A stretch of DNA of 64,000 nt from Streptomyces cavernicola (GCF_029968035.1 NZ_JASCIQ010000045.1:1-64000), one strand, 5' to 3'; shown: positions 51,006-59,898, counted from the stretch's first letter. Notes: generated from the letters alone by a model not told the origin. Translations and numbers: made by a program.

Positions 51006-53081
51006 GTGACCGCTGCGTCCCCCGCGTCCCACGCGTCCCACGACGATCCGCTCGCGCGCGAGCGCGACCACCTGACCGCCTCCCGTACCGCGCTGCGCGC
51101 GATGCGGGCCGACGTCGAGGCCCTCGACATCGGCGACGTGACGGCGAACTGGGTCAACGCGGCGGTCCTGCAGAGCCAGATCGACGACCGGATCAAGGCG
51201 CTCGCCGACCTCGCGCACACCCCGCTGTTCTTCGGCCGGCTCGACTTCCTGCACGAGGTGGGGGCCGAGGAGGCGGAGGGCGGCGAGGGGTCGAGCTTCT
51301 ACATCGGGCGGCGGCACGTGCACGACGCCGACGGGGACCCGATGGTGATCGACTGGCGTGCGCCGGTCTCGCAGCCGTTCTACCGGGCGTCGAAGAAGGA
51401 CCCGATGGACGTCGGCCTGCGCCGCCGCTTCGGGTACACGGGCGGGGAGCTGACCGCGTACGAGGACGAGCACCTCTCCGACCCGGCCGAGGCTGCGCAG
51501 GTCAGCGCGTTGCTGCAGCAGGAGATCGAGCGGCCGCGCGTCGGCCCGATGCGGGACATCGTCGCGACGATCCAGCCCGAGCAGGACGAGATCGTCCGCA
51601 GCGGCCTCGGCGGCACGGTGTGTGTGCAGGGCGGTCCCGGCACCGGCAAGACCGCGGTGGGCCTGCACCGGGTCGCGTATCTGCTGTACGCGCACCGCGA
51701 GCGGCTCGCCCGCACGGGCACGCTCGTCATCGGACCGAACGCCTCGTTCCTGCACTACATCGAGCAAGTGCTGCCCGCGCTCGGCGAGTTGGAGGTCAAG
51801 CAGGCCACCGTCGCCGACCTGGTCGCGCATGTGGAGGTGCGGGGCGGGGACGATCCGGGCGCGGCGCTCGTGAAGGGCGACGCGCGGATGGCGGAGGTGC
51901 TGCGGCGAGCGGTGCGCTCGCACGTGAGCATGCCGGCGGAAGCCCTGATGGTGGTGCGAGGTTCACGGCGCTGGCGCGTTCCGGCGTACGAACTGGAGGA
52001 AATTGTCAGGGAGTTGCTGGACCGGGACATCCGCTACGGCGCGGCCCGCGACGCGCTGCCGCAGCGGATCGCGCACACCGTGCTCGTACAGATGGAGCAG
52101 GCGGGCGAGGCGCCGGACGACCGGGTGCAGAACGCGGTGGCGCGGAACGCGGCGGTGAAGGCGGCCGTGAAGGCGATCTGGCCGCCGGTGGACCCGGCGA
52201 AGCTGGTGCTTCGGCTGCTCTCCGACGCCGAGTTCCTCGCCGAGCACGCGGACGGGCTGCTCGACGCGGACGAGCAGAAGGCGTTGCTGTGGGCGAAGCC
52301 GGCGCGCTCGGTGAAGTCCGCGAAGTGGTCGGCGGCGGACGCGGTCCTGATCGACGAGGCGCACGACCTGGTGGAGCGCACGCACTCACTGGGGCATGTG
52401 GTGCTCGACGAGGCGCAGGACCTGTCGCCCATGCAGTACCGCGCGGTGGGCCGCCGCTGCACGACCGGTTCGGCGACGGTCCTCGGCGACCTGGCGCAGG
52501 GCACCACGCCCTGGGCGACGCGGAGTTGGGCCGAGGCGCTCGCGCATCTGGGCAAGGGCGAGGCGGTGGTGGAGGAGCTGACGGCGGGCTTCCGTGTGCC
52601 GCGCGAGGTGATCGCGTACGCGTCCCGGCTGCTCCCCGACATCGCACCGGGGCTCGCGCCGGTGGAGTCCGTACGGGAGTCGCCGGGGTCGCTGGCGGTG
52701 CGGCGGGTGGCCGAGGGTGAGGAGCTCGCGGGGGCGGTCGTGGCGGCCTGCGTGGAGTCGCTCGCCCACGAGGGGTCGATCGGCCTGATCGCTGCGGACG
52801 CGCGCATCCCGGTCCTGGCCGAGGCCCTTGACGCGGCCGGCGTGCCGTATCTCGACCCGGGCACGGAGACCACCCCGGAGGCCCGCCTCACGCTGGTCCC
52901 GGCGTCGCTGGCGAAGGGTCTGGAGTACGACTACGTGGTCCTGGACGAGCCGTCCGCGGTGGTCGACGGCGAGCCCGACGAGCGCACGGGCCTGCGCCGG
53001 CTGTACGTGGCGCTGACCCGTGCGGTGTCGGGGCTCGTGGTGGTCCACGGGACGGAACTGCCGGGGCAGTTGGCGTCGTAG
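51006..53081 (+). CDS. HelD-like RNA polymerase-associated motor ATPase
   Basis: A 691-residue UvrD-like superfamily 1 ATPase of the HelD/HelR group. An N-terminal coiled-coil arm (LARERDHLTASRTALRAMRA) is followed by FFGRLDF and YIGRRHVHDADGDPMVIDWR. Walker A is GGPGTGKTA (~res. 213), motif II LDEAQDLSPMQ (~res. 466), and the end has KGLEYDYVVLDEP and LYVALTRA. HelD proteins recycle RNA polymerase and some (HelR) give rifamycin tolerance. GGAGG stands eight bases before the GTG. I found no rifamycin-associated element upstream. Confidence 0.87.
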   Translation: MTAASPASHASHDDPLARERDHLTASRTALRAMRADVEALDIGDVTANWVNAAVLQSQIDDRIKALADLAHTPLFFGRLDFLHEVGAEEAEGGEGSSFYIGRRHVHDADGDPMVIDWRAPVSQPFYRASKKDPMDVGLRRRFGYTGGELTAYEDEHLSDPAEAAQVSALLQQEIERPRVGPMRDIVATIQPEQDEIVRSGLGGTVCVQGGPGTGKTAVGLHRVAYLLYAHRERLARTGTLVIGPNASFLHYIEQVLPALGELEVKQATVADLVAHVEVRGGDDPGAALVKGDARMAEVLRRAVRSHVSMPAEALMVVRGSRRWRVPAYELEEIVRELLDRDIRYGAARDALPQRIAHTVLVQMEQAGEAPDDRVQNAVARNAAVKAAVKAIWPPVDPAKLVLRLLSDAEFLAEHADGLLDADEQKALLWAKPARSVKSAKWSAADAVLIDEAHDLVERTHSLGHVVLDEAQDLSPMQYRAVGRRCTTGSATVLGDLAQGTTPWATRSWAEALAHLGKGEAVVEELTAGFRVPREVIAYASRLLPDIAPGLAPVESVRESPGSLAVRRVAEGEELAGAVVAACVESLAHEGSIGLIAADARIPVLAEALDAAGVPYLDPGTETTPEARLTLVPASLAKGLEYDYVVLDEPSAVVDGEPDERTGLRRLYVALTRAVSGLVVVHGTELPGQLAS

Positions 53082-53096
53082 GCCGACCCCAGGGGG

Positions 53097-53741
53097 TCAC
53101 TTCCGCCAGAAGATGTGGTGCGTCATGCCGCTGGGGCTGGGCACGACCTCCAGGTGGTAGCGGTCGGTGAGCTCCTCGGGGGACTCCCAGAGGCGGGTGC
53201 CGGAGCCGAGCTTCTCCGGCGAGACCGCCACGTGCAGGGTGTCGACGAGGCCGGCGTCGAGGAACTCCCGGATCGTCGCGGTCCCGCCGCCGAGCCGGAC
53301 GTCCTTGCCGTCGGCGGCCTCGCGCGCCTTCTCCAGTACGACGGCCGGGTCGTCGTCGACGAAGTGGAACGTGGTGTCGGAGAGCGTGAACGACGGGCGC
53401 AGATGGTGGGTCAGCACGAACACCGGGGTGTGGAACGGCGGTTCGTCGCCCCACCAGCCCTGCCAGTCGTGGTTCTCCCACGGGCCGCGCTGCGGACCGA
53501 ACTTGTTGCGGCCCATGATCTCGGCGCCGATGTTGTGGTTGAAGTCCCGCGTGAAGTAGTCGTCGAGGCCTCGGGTGCCGCCCGGTTCGGTCCGGTTGGG
53601 CCAGCTCGCGGTGGCCCCGGCCCAGGCCATCAGCCTGCTCGGATCGGCGTGCCCGAACGGCCGCTCCAGACTCTGGCCCTCGCCGGCGCCGAAGCCGTCG
53701 CTGGAGACGGTGAAGTTCTGGACTTTGAGGAGCTGTGCCAC
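53097..53741 (-). CDS. Dihydrofolate reductase family protein (RibD C-terminal-like)
   Basis: A 214-residue reductase of the RibD_C/DHFR superfamily: AQLLKVQNFTVSSDGFGAGE at the start, EIMGRNKFG, PVFVLTHHLRPSFTL, DVRLGGGTATIREFLDAGLV (NADPH site) and VDTLHVAVSPEKLGSGTRLW. The GTG at 53741 has GGAGG at good spacing; upstream open frame is repeat DNA. Substrate unknown. Confidence 0.88.
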   Translation of the reverse strand: MAQLLKVQNFTVSSDGFGAGEGQSLERPFGHADPSRLMAWAGATASWPNRTEPGGTRGLDDYFTRDFNHNIGAEIMGRNKFGPQRGPWENHDWQGWWGDEPPFHTPVFVLTHHLRPSFTLSDTTFHFVDDDPAVVLEKAREAADGKDVRLGGGTATIREFLDAGLVDTLHVAVSPEKLGSGTRLWESPEELTDRYHLEVVPSPSGMTHHIFWRK

Positions 53742-53820
53742 GGGTACGCCTCCGGAGGTTGGCGGGTTGGTGGTTGCGGTAGTGACACTAGTGACTGTCA
53801 GCCGCTCCCGAACTAATCGC

Positions 53821-54022
53821 TCCCCACCCCGCCCCTTCCGGAAAGCTTGCAGCAGCCCCGGGGGCTCCGCCCCCGGACCCCCGCTCCTCAAACGCCGGAG
53901 GGGCTAATTTTGGGGCTGCGATGGGGCCCGTCAGGGGCGCGGGGAACTGCGCGACCAGCCACGACGGCGCAGCAGTCGAACGGCAGCCGACGGCAGTCTT
54001 TCGGGAAGGGGCGGGGTGGGGA
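53821..54022. repeat. Hairpin repeat with 25-bp terminal inverted repeats
   Basis: A 202-base member of the family seen at 11247 and 34072. Ends 53821-53845 and 53998-54022 are inverted with one mismatch. The internal modules (GGGGCGCGGGGAACTGCGCG, CTCCTCAAACGCCGGAGGGG) are in reverse orientation relative to the other copies. It lies between the DHFR-like gene's 5' end and the cutC 3' end. Confidence 0.75.
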
Positions 54023-54035
54023 AGGAAAAAGCCGG

Positions 54036-54734
54036 CTAGCCGTCCAGCACCGCCCGCCACAACGCCACCGCCTCCGCCGAAACCCCCGCCCCCCACCCCT
54101 CGGGCCGAGCCGCACCCCCGATATGGAAAGCGTCGATGCCGACCGCCCGCAGTTGGGGGACATGGTCGAGGGCGAGCCCTCCGCCGACCAGCAGTTGCTG
54201 CCGATACCCGTACTCCCCCGCCCGCCCCGCCTCCGCGAGCAGCACCGGCAGCCCCTCGCCCACCCCACCGGCCGCCCCCGCGGTCAGATACGTGTCGAGC
54301 CCCTCCAGATCCGCAAGCTGCTTGCGCAGAGCGTCCCGGTCCGCGGCCCGGTCGATCGCCCGGTGGAACGTCCACCGAGCCCCGTCGAGCGCCGCCACCA
54401 CCCGCTCGATCGCCGCGACGTCCGCCGCCCCCTCCTCGTCGAGGAACCCGAGCACGAACTCGTCCGCCCCTTCCGCCCGCAGCGCCCGCGCGTCCCGCAC
54501 CAGCGCGTCGACGGCGGCGGCGTCCCCGGCCGCGAAGCCGTCGGACGCGCGCAGCATGACGCGCAGCGAGATGTCGACGGCGGCGCGGATCTCGGCGAAG
54601 GTCGCGAGGCTCGGCGTGAGGCCGTCCGCCGCCATGTCGGTGACCAGCTCAAGGCGGTCCGCACCTCCGGCCTGGGCGGCGACCGCGTCCCGGGCGTCGA
54701 GGGCGATCACCTCCAGGGCTGCACGCTTGCTCAT
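54036..54734 (-). CDS. cutC: Copper homeostasis protein CutC
   Basis: A 232-residue TIM-barrel protein of the CutC family: ALEVIALDARDAVAAQAGGA, DRLELVTDMAADGLTPSLAT, RVMLRASDGF, EFVLGFLDEEG, WTFHRAIDRAADRDAL and LLVGGGL. CutC proteins are linked to copper tolerance, though the mechanism is debated. Its place beside a secreted His-rich protein and copA supports a copper role. Confidence 0.9.
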   Translation of the reverse strand: MSKRAALEVIALDARDAVAAQAGGADRLELVTDMAADGLTPSLATFAEIRAAVDISLRVMLRASDGFAAGDAAAVDALVRDARALRAEGADEFVLGFLDEEGAADVAAIERVVAALDGARWTFHRAIDRAADRDALRKQLADLEGLDTYLTAGAAGGVGEGLPVLLAEAGRAGEYGYRQQLLVGGGLALDHVPQLRAVGIDAFHIGGAARPEGWGAGVSAEAVALWRAVLDG

Positions 54735-54859
54735 GGGGCCTCGTTTCCTCGGGTGCCGATGCCGTACGACCAGCTGCCGTACGACCGGAGCCGTACGACT
54801 AGAGGTCTAGTCCAATCTCAGGGTACGCGCTGCCCGCCCGCCCCGCGTGGACATCCGCC

Positions 54860-55819
54860 TCAGTGCCCGTGCCCGCCGTCCGACTCGCGCTCCTCACCCG
54901 AACCCGAACCCGATCCTGATCCCGAATCCGAACCAGCGCCCGCGCCCACCCGCACGGTGAAGTCCGCCGTACGCACCTTGCCGTCGTGCTTGAAGTCCAG
55001 GAACAGCCGGTACGAGCCGGAGCTCGGCACCTCGGCCGTGAACGGGACGACCGGGCCGGGCCCGCCCTCGCCCGGGTGGACGTGCAGATACGCGAGGTCC
55101 CCGGAGCGCAGCGCGACGAGGTGGCCGTACGCCCCCAGGTAGGGCTCCAGGTCGGTGACCGGCTCGCCGTCCTTCGTGACGCGCAGCTTCAGCTCGCTCG
55201 CCCGGCCCGCGGCGAGGTCGCCGTCGAGAGTGACCTCGTACCCGCCCGGCAGCTCGGCGCGCGCGGCCGGCTCAGGGAACGGTGCGGGCTTGTACGTCCC
55301 GGCGACCGCGAGGTCCGCGCCGAGCGTGAGGCCCTCGCCGCCCTTCGGCTTGAAGTCGGCGAAGACCCGGTAGCCGCCGGCCTTCGGCAGGTCGACGGGG
55401 GTGGACCAGGTGCCGTCGGCGGCGCGCTTCGGATGCAGGTGGCGGTAGGTGTCGAGCTCGCGCGAGGCGACGATGAGGTGCAGTTCCTTGCCGTGCTCAC
55501 GGTCGTACGCGGTGACCTTGCGGCCGCTGCCGTCCTCGACGGTGAAGCTCAGCTCGCTCTTCTCGCCCGCGTCCAGGCGCGGGGTCTTCAGGTCGAGGCT
55601 GTACCCGTCCTCCGAGACCTGGAGGCCGCCGGGCGGCTGCTCGGCGGAGGCGCTGGGCTCGGACTCGGACTCGGACTCCTCGTGCCCGCCGTGCCCCTGC
55701 TTCTCCTTCGCCGTCTCCTCCTGCACCACGGGGTCGGCGATGCCGCCCACCGCGTACGCGGTGCCGAACGTGGCTCCGATCGCCGCTGCGAAGGCCGTGA
55801 TCCTGGCTGCGGTGTTCAT
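54860..55819 (-). CDS. Secreted His-rich protein of the copper locus
   Basis: A 319-residue exported protein: a signal peptide (MNTAARITAFAAAIGATFGT), a charged GHGGHEESESESE segment, then two beta-rich modules with ELHLIVASRELDTYRHLHP and HLVALRSGDLAYLHVHPGEG. The tail is a Gly/Ser repeat ending GGHGH. The His clusters could bind copper outside the cell. It diverges from copA, and a CsoR-type box lies 42 bases upstream of the ATG, so it is probably copper-induced with copA. Confidence 0.8.
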   Translation of the reverse strand: MNTAARITAFAAAIGATFGTAYAVGGIADPVVQEETAKEKQGHGGHEESESESEPSASAEQPPGGLQVSEDGYSLDLKTPRLDAGEKSELSFTVEDGSGRKVTAYDREHGKELHLIVASRELDTYRHLHPKRAADGTWSTPVDLPKAGGYRVFADFKPKGGEGLTLGADLAVAGTYKPAPFPEPAARAELPGGYEVTLDGDLAAGRASELKLRVTKDGEPVTDLEPYLGAYGHLVALRSGDLAYLHVHPGEGGPGPVVPFTAEVPSSGSYRLFLDFKHDGKVRTADFTVRVGAGAGSDSGSGSGSGSGEERESDGGHGH

Positions 55820-55860
55820 GACTCGCTCCCTGCGTCCGTGGCTCCAAGATAAGCCGAGCG

Positions 55861-55876
55861 TACCCCTGGGGGGTAT
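55861..55876. promoter_or_regulatory. CsoR-type copper box 1
   Basis: TACCCCTGGGGGGTAT, upstream of the secreted His-rich protein gene. It matches the CsoR operator (TACCCC/GGGGTA dyad). Confidence 0.75.
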
Positions 55877-55909
55877 CAAGTCAAGCGGGAGAAGGGGCTT
55901 GCGCTCACA

Positions 55910-55924
55910 ACCCCCCAGGGGTAT
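55910..55924. promoter_or_regulatory. CsoR-type copper box 2
   Basis: ACCCCCCAGGGGTAT, almost the exact reverse complement of box 1, in the middle of the divergent region. Confidence 0.7.
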
Positions 55925-55942
55925 ACATGGACTCGTCCATAG

Positions 55943-55959
55943 ATACCCCGTGGGGGTAT
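55943..55959. promoter_or_regulatory. CsoR-type copper box 3
   Basis: ATACCCCGTGGGGGTAT, 22 bases before the copA start. CsoR binding here would block copA until Cu(I) is present. Confidence 0.78.
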
Positions 55960-55981
55960 TACGAGGGAGGGTTCAGGAGCC

Positions 55982-58297
55982 ATGACCACCACACCCGGCA
56001 CCACCACCGCCGCCGAAGCGGAGGCCGCAGCGGAGGTCTCGACAGAGGTCGAACTCGCCATCGGCGGGATGACCTGCGCCTCCTGCGCCGCGCGGATCGA
56101 GAAGAAGCTGAACCGCATGCCGGGCGTCGCGGCGACCGTCAACTACGCCACCGAGAAGGCCAAGGTCAGCTACGCCGCGGACGTCGCGGTCAGCGATCTG
56201 ATCGCCACCGTCGAGGCCACCGGGTACACGGCGCACGAGCCCGCCCCCGAGCCCGTGCGCGGGGAAACACCGTCCGACGACAGCGCGCAGGGCGACGAAC
56301 TCCGGCCGCTGCGGCAGCGGTTGACGGCGGCCGTGCTCCTCGCCGTCCCGGTGATCGCGATGGCGATGGTCCCGGCCCTGCAGTTCGAGTACTGGCAGTG
56401 GCTGTCCCTGACGCTGGCCGCGCCCGTCGTGACGTACGCGGCCTGGCCCTTCCACAAGGCCGCCTGGACCAACGCCAAGCACGGCGCGGCCACCATGGAC
56501 ACGCTGATCTCGGTCGGCACGTCGGCCGCGTTCCTCTGGTCGCTGTGGGCGCTGTTCTTCGGTACGGCCGGGACGCCCGGCATGACGCACCCCTTCGAGT
56601 TGACCATCGCCCGCAGCGACGGCGCGGGGAACATCTATCTGGAGGCCGCGGCCGGCGTCACCGCGTTCATCCTCGCGGGCCGCTACTTCGAGGCGCGCTC
56701 GAAGCGGAAGGCCGGCGCAGCCCTCAAGGCACTGCTCGAACTCGGCGCGAAGGAGGTCACGGTCCTGCGCGACGGCCGTGAAGTCCTCGTCCCTGTCGGC
56801 GAGTTGAAGGTCGGCGACCACTTCCTGGTCCGGCCCGGCGAGAAGATCGCCACCGACGGCACGGTCGTCGAGGGCTCCTCGGCGGTGGACGCGTCCATGC
56901 TGACCGGCGAGTCCGTGCCCGTGGAGGTCGGCGTCGGGGACGGCGCGACCGGGGCGACCCTGAACGCCGGCGGCCGCCTCGTCGTCGCCGCGACCCGTGT
57001 CGGCGCGGACACCCAACTCGCCCGTATGGCCAAGCTGGTGGAGGACGCGCAGAACGGGAAGGCCGCGGCGCAGCGGCTCGCCGACAGGATCTCGGCGGTC
57101 TTCGTGCCGGTCGTCATCGCCCTCGCCGTGGCCACGCTCGGCTTCTGGCTCGGCAACGGCTCGGGCCTCACCGCCGCGTTCACGGCAGCGGTGGCCGTAC
57201 TGATCATCGCCTGCCCCTGCGCCCTGGGCCTGGCCACGCCGACCGCGCTCATGGTCGGTACGGGCCGCGGCGCCCAGCTCGGCATCCTCATCAAGGGCCC
57301 GGAGGTCCTGGAGTCCACCCGCCGCGTCGACACGATCGTCCTGGACAAGACCGGCACGGTGACCACGGGCCGTATGACGCTGCTCGCCACGCACACCGCT
57401 TCCGCTTCCGATTCCGATTCCGATTCCGATGTCACCGAGGCCGAAGTCCTGCGCCTCGCGGGCGCGTTGGAGCACGCCTCCGAGCACCCCATCGCCCAGG
57501 CGGTGGCGGCCGGCGCCGCTGCGCAGGTGGGCACGCTCCCGACCCCGGAGGACTTCGCGAACGTCGCGGGCCTCGGCGTCCAGGGCATCGTCGAGGGCCA
57601 CGCGGTCCTGGTCGGCCGCGAGGCTCTCCTGGCGGAGTGGGCGATCGAGCTGCCCGCCGAGCTGGCCCGGGTCAAGGCCGACGCGGAGGCGGCGGGCCGT
57701 ACGGCCATCGCGGTCGCCTGGGACGGTGAGGCGCGGGCGGTCCTGGAGGTCGCCGACGCGATCAAGGAGACCAGCCCGGAGGCGATCCGCCGCCTGCGCG
57801 CCCTCGGCCTCACCCCGATGCTGCTCACCGGCGACAACCGGGCCGTCGCGGAGTCGGTCGCGGCGGAGGTCGGCATCGCACCCGAGCACGTGATCGCGGA
57901 GGTCCTCCCGCAGGACAAGGTCGACGTGGTCAAGCGGCTGCAGGCCGAGGGCAGGTCCGTCGCGATGGTCGGCGACGGCGTCAACGACGCGGCCGCCCTC
58001 GCCCAGGCCGACCTGGGCCTCGCGATGGGCACGGGCACGGACGCGGCGATCGAGGCGGGCGATCTCACGCTCGTACGGGGCGACTTGAGGGCGGCGGCGG
58101 ACGCGATCCAGCTCTCCCGCAAGACCCTCGGCACGATCAAGTCGAACCTCTTCTGGGCCTTCGCCTACAACGTCGCCGCACTGCCGCTCGCCGCGGCGGG
58201 CCTCCTCAACCCGATGATCGCGGGCGCGGCGATGGCCTTCTCGTCGGTCTTCGTGGTCGGCAACAGCCTGCGCCTGCGGAGCTTCAAGGCGGGGTGA
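55982..58297 (+). CDS. copA: Copper-exporting P1B-type ATPase
   Basis: A 771-residue Cu(I) export ATPase. One N-terminal HMA domain with GGMTCASCAARIE (~res. 28-40), actuator TGES, membrane metal site CPCALGLATPT (~res. 410), DKTGTVTTG (~res. 457), the nucleotide-site EHASEHPIAQA and hinge GDGVNDAAALAQADLG. A short repeat SDSDSDSD (hexanucleotide repeat at about 57410-57430) sits after the phosphorylation site. It is preceded by GAGGGAGG and by CsoR-type boxes. Confidence 0.96.
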   Translation: MTTTPGTTTAAEAEAAAEVSTEVELAIGGMTCASCAARIEKKLNRMPGVAATVNYATEKAKVSYAADVAVSDLIATVEATGYTAHEPAPEPVRGETPSDDSAQGDELRPLRQRLTAAVLLAVPVIAMAMVPALQFEYWQWLSLTLAAPVVTYAAWPFHKAAWTNAKHGAATMDTLISVGTSAAFLWSLWALFFGTAGTPGMTHPFELTIARSDGAGNIYLEAAAGVTAFILAGRYFEARSKRKAGAALKALLELGAKEVTVLRDGREVLVPVGELKVGDHFLVRPGEKIATDGTVVEGSSAVDASMLTGESVPVEVGVGDGATGATLNAGGRLVVAATRVGADTQLARMAKLVEDAQNGKAAAQRLADRISAVFVPVVIALAVATLGFWLGNGSGLTAAFTAAVAVLIIACPCALGLATPTALMVGTGRGAQLGILIKGPEVLESTRRVDTIVLDKTGTVTTGRMTLLATHTASASDSDSDSDVTEAEVLRLAGALEHASEHPIAQAVAAGAAAQVGTLPTPEDFANVAGLGVQGIVEGHAVLVGREALLAEWAIELPAELARVKADAEAAGRTAIAVAWDGEARAVLEVADAIKETSPEAIRRLRALGLTPMLLTGDNRAVAESVAAEVGIAPEHVIAEVLPQDKVDVVKRLQAEGRSVAMVGDGVNDAAALAQADLGLAMGTGTDAAIEAGDLTLVRGDLRAAADAIQLSRKTLGTIKSNLFWAFAYNVAALPLAAAGLLNPMIAGAAMAFSSVFVVGNSLRLRSFKAG

Positions 58298-58706
58298 GGC
58301 GGGGCCGGGCCGGCCGCTGAAACTCGCACCACACGACCTTGCCGGGGACCCGCGCCCCCACCCCCCACTTGTCGGCGAGGGCGGACACGAGCAGCAGCCC
58401 GTGCCCGCCCTCGTCGCGCGCCTCGCAGGGAATGTGCGGCTCCCCGTCCCCGCTGTCGTGCAGCTCGACGCGCAGCACGTGCCCGTCGTACGCGAGCCGC
58501 ACCAGGAACCCGCGCCCCGGCGGGACCCCGTGCAGCAGGGCGTTGGTGGCTAGCTCGCTCACGCACAGCAGTACGTCGTCGGCTCTGGGGGCCAGCCCCC
58601 AGTCCCCGAGGGCCTCCCTCGCGAACGCCCTGGCGACGGGCACGGAGCGACGCTGCCTGTTAAGGAACTTCTCACGAAATACGGGGAGTTGGAGTCTCTC
58701 GTTCAC
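58284..58706 (-). CDS. Anti-sigma-factor-like ATP-binding protein (HATPase_c_2)
   Basis: A 140-residue GHKL ATPase of the RsbW/SpoIIAB-like type: ARAFAREALGDWGLAPRADD, N box LLCVSELATNALLHGVPPG, then VELHDSGDGEP and DEGGHGLLLVSALADKWGV. Streptomycetes have many of these, often next to WhiJ-like regulators as here. It may phosphorylate an anti-anti-sigma protein. GTG start; the 3' end overlaps the copA end by 14 bases. Confidence 0.88.
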   Translation of the reverse strand: MNERLQLPVFREKFLNRQRRSVPVARAFAREALGDWGLAPRADDVLLCVSELATNALLHGVPPGRGFLVRLAYDGHVLRVELHDSGDGEPHIPCEARDEGGHGLLLVSALADKWGVGARVPGKVVWCEFQRPARPRLTPP

Positions 58707-58811
58707 GGCACGAGGGTCGCGGAGCGTGATTACGCTGAGACAGTGCGTCGACCCCTACAGATTTCTTGTCGGGGTCGAGTCGAGGTCGAAGTCGAGGGGG
58801 GAGCGGGCACA

Positions 58812-59645
58812 TTGACCACCATGAGCCCCAGGAGCCGTGTGCACAGGAACCCTTCGGCGATGAAGATGGTGGGCAGACTCCTCGCTCTGTTCCGCCAGGT
58901 CGCAGGGCTGACCCAAGCGGACCTGGCCGAACGCCTGGTCATCGCGGAGGCCACGATCGCGGCGATCGAGCAGGGGCGGCGTCCGCTCCTGCCGGATCTG
59001 GCGAGGACGTTGGATCAACTCCTCGACACGAAAGGGGCGTTGGCGGTCGCGGTGGAGAACATGCCGGAGATCGACCAGTTCCCGCTGTTCGCGGAGGAGT
59101 ACATCGAGCAGGAGCGGAACGCGATCGCGCTTTCTTGGTACGACGCCCTCGTCATCCCGGGCCTGCTCCAGACCTCCGACTACGCCCGTACATTGCTCCA
59201 ACAGCGCGTGCCCGCGTACGACGAGGACGAGATCACGACGAAGGTGGCGGGACGCATCGATCGCCAAGTCATCTTCCAACGGAAGGATCCACCCACGGCG
59301 AGCTTCGTCGTGTGGGAGCCTGCGCTGCGCATGGCATTCACTGAACCGCTTGTACGTGCCGAGCAGTTGAGGCACCTGCGCACCATGGCCGACCTACCTG
59401 GCGTGACCTTGCAGATCCTGCCGTTGGACGCGGAGGAAAATGCGGGCGATGCAGGCTCCTTCACGCTCTTGGAGACCCCGGACCACCAGCACCTCGCGTA
59501 CACCGAGTCCCAGCGCGGAAGCCAGTGGGTTTCCGACCCTGACGAGGTGTCCATCCTGGCTCGCAAATATGCAATGCTGCGGTCACAGGCCCTGTCCCCC
59601 AAGGCAACCAAGGGCCTGCTGGACCACTTGCTGGGAGAGACATGA
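58812..59645 (+). CDS. XRE-family regulator with DUF5753 (WhiJ-like)
   Basis: A 277-residue regulator: helix-turn-helix (GRLLALFRQVAGLTQADLAE ... IAAIEQGRRPLLPD), then DUF5753 (ALVIPGLLQTSDYARTLLQQ, SFVVWEPALRMAFTEPLV, LPGVTLQILPLDAEENAGDA). A TTG at 58812 has GGGGGGAG eight bases ahead; ATG 58821 is the alternative. It forms an ATGA-coupled pair with a DUF397 gene and diverges from the ATP-binding protein gene: the classic abaA/whiJ arrangement and the second such unit in this window. Confidence 0.88.
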   Translation: MTTMSPRSRVHRNPSAMKMVGRLLALFRQVAGLTQADLAERLVIAEATIAAIEQGRRPLLPDLARTLDQLLDTKGALAVAVENMPEIDQFPLFAEEYIEQERNAIALSWYDALVIPGLLQTSDYARTLLQQRVPAYDEDEITTKVAGRIDRQVIFQRKDPPTASFVVWEPALRMAFTEPLVRAEQLRHLRTMADLPGVTLQILPLDAEENAGDAGSFTLLETPDHQHLAYTESQRGSQWVSDPDEVSILARKYAMLRSQALSPKATKGLLDHLLGET

Positions 59646-59893
59646 GCAGCACCGCACTTCACTGGTTCAAGTCGAGCTACAGCAGCAGCGAAGGCGGCCA
59701 GTGCCTCGAAGTCGCCTACGACTGGCGGAAGTCCAGCTACAGCGCCAGCCACGGCGCTGAATGCGTCGAGATCGCCACCCACCCCACCGCCATCCACATC
59801 CGCGACTCCAAGAACCCCGACGGCCCAGTCCTCACCGTGAGCCCGGAGACCTGGACCGCGTTCGCGCACAAGGCCGGCCGCTCCGGGCTGTGA
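59642..59893 (+). CDS. DUF397 protein with duplicated N-terminal motif
   Basis: An 83-residue DUF397 protein. The family motif appears twice: HWFKSSYSSSEGGQCLEVAY and DWRKSSYSASHGAECVEIAT, then the usual IHIRDSKNPDGPVLTVSPET and WTAFAHKA. Normal members have one copy and about 60-70 residues. ATG overlaps the regulator's stop. Probably binds the XRE partner. Confidence 0.88.
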   Translation: MSSTALHWFKSSYSSSEGGQCLEVAYDWRKSSYSASHGAECVEIATHPTAIHIRDSKNPDGPVLTVSPETWTAFAHKAGRSGL

Positions 59894-59898
59894 TCGGG

